The position numbers were made by a program, and so were the translations under genes. Source: Gammaproteobacteria bacterium (GTDB lineage: Bacteria; Pseudomonadota; Gammaproteobacteria; Enterobacterales; Alteromonadaceae). From it: a stretch of DNA of 14,799 nt. Below are positions 14,709 through 14,799 of this stretch, piece by piece. The stretch's first letter is position 1. Each line of letters opens with the position of its first letter. The stretch lies in contig JAMCWV010000270.1 of assembly GCA_023481025.1 (NCBI GenBank), positions 1 to 14,799 on the forward strand, read 5' to 3'. A model generated the notes under the pieces. It was not told the origin of the DNA. It did not search any database and saw only the letters and a program-made list of their open reading frames with translations.

Positions 14709-14799
14709 ATGCAACGCCTGATTCCCGTTCTGAACAACGATCACGTTCCTTTACATCTAATTTCCGTGATTAATACCCTGCTTGCGGCGCGTCAGGGCG
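14709..14799 (+). CDS. fbp: Probable fructose-1,6-bisphosphatase class 1, first 30 residues only
   Basis: Thirty codons are visible from ATG 14709 before the window ends: MQRLIPVLNN, then DHVPLHLISV, then INTLLAARQG. This resembles the N-terminus of class I fructose-1,6-bisphosphatase from marine gammaproteobacteria as I remember it, upstream of the EISxxVxxGAL motif that would follow. The call is supported by position: in E. coli fbp is divergent from mpl. Fbp hydrolyses fructose 1,6-bisphosphate in gluconeogenesis. A weak AGAGG sits about 7 nt upstream of the ATG. No catalytic motif is inside the window, so this is a context-based call. Confidence 0.65.
   Translation, partial: MQRLIPVLNNDHVPLHLISVINTLLAARQG

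Noticed and set aside
1..14799. Mobile elements, CRISPR arrays, tRNA or rRNA genes, phage or toxin-antitoxin genes
   Set aside because: Nothing resembling these was seen. Nearly all sequence is explained by conserved housekeeping genes with short gaps.

Overview
The window reads as ordinary chromosomal housekeeping DNA from a gammaproteobacterium. Gene order and protein sequences suggest a marine Alteromonadales-type organism, possibly Idiomarinaceae. This is inferred from family resemblance and synteny, not from a database search. The block hrpB / sfsA-dksA-gluQ-pcnB-folK / panB-panC / yadH-yadG matches the neighbourhood known in Escherichia coli. The divergent mpl/fbp pair is also an E. coli arrangement. 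I see no mobile element, CRISPR array, tRNA or rRNA.

Layout. (1) Positions 1-2186, minus strand: pepB (aminopeptidase B), followed by the 5' part of hrpB (DEAH helicase), which runs off the left edge. (2) 2259-6557, plus strand: sfsA, dksA, gluQ, pcnB, folK. This is an RNA/translation-control cluster (ppGpp cofactor, tRNA queuosine glutamylation, poly(A) polymerase) ending in a folate enzyme. (3) 6625-8300, plus strand: panB and panC, two steps of pantothenate synthesis. (4) 8290-14534, minus strand: a co-directional run transcribed as mpl, ubiX, yadG, yadH, a TrmB-like methyltransferase and panP. (5) 14709 to the end, plus strand: the start of a gene that is probably fbp.

The pan genes form a complete beta-alanine and pantoate to pantothenate module. 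PanB makes ketopantoate. PanP, a PLP-dependent aspartate decarboxylase that replaces the unrelated pyruvoyl enzyme PanD, makes beta-alanine. PanC joins beta-alanine to pantoate. panC and panP converge and overlap by 11 bp. A clean intrinsic terminator for the plus strand lies inside the last codons of panP.

The most interesting points are: pcnB probably starts at a rare ATT codon preceded by an ideal Shine-Dalgarno, at the position homologous to the known AUU start of E. coli pcnB; dksA and pcnB carry almost identical promoter-like blocks with a GC-rich discriminator; the TrmB-like protein is a paralogue in which the catalytic Asp of true TrmB is Asn; and a perfect inverted repeat lies just upstream of panP.
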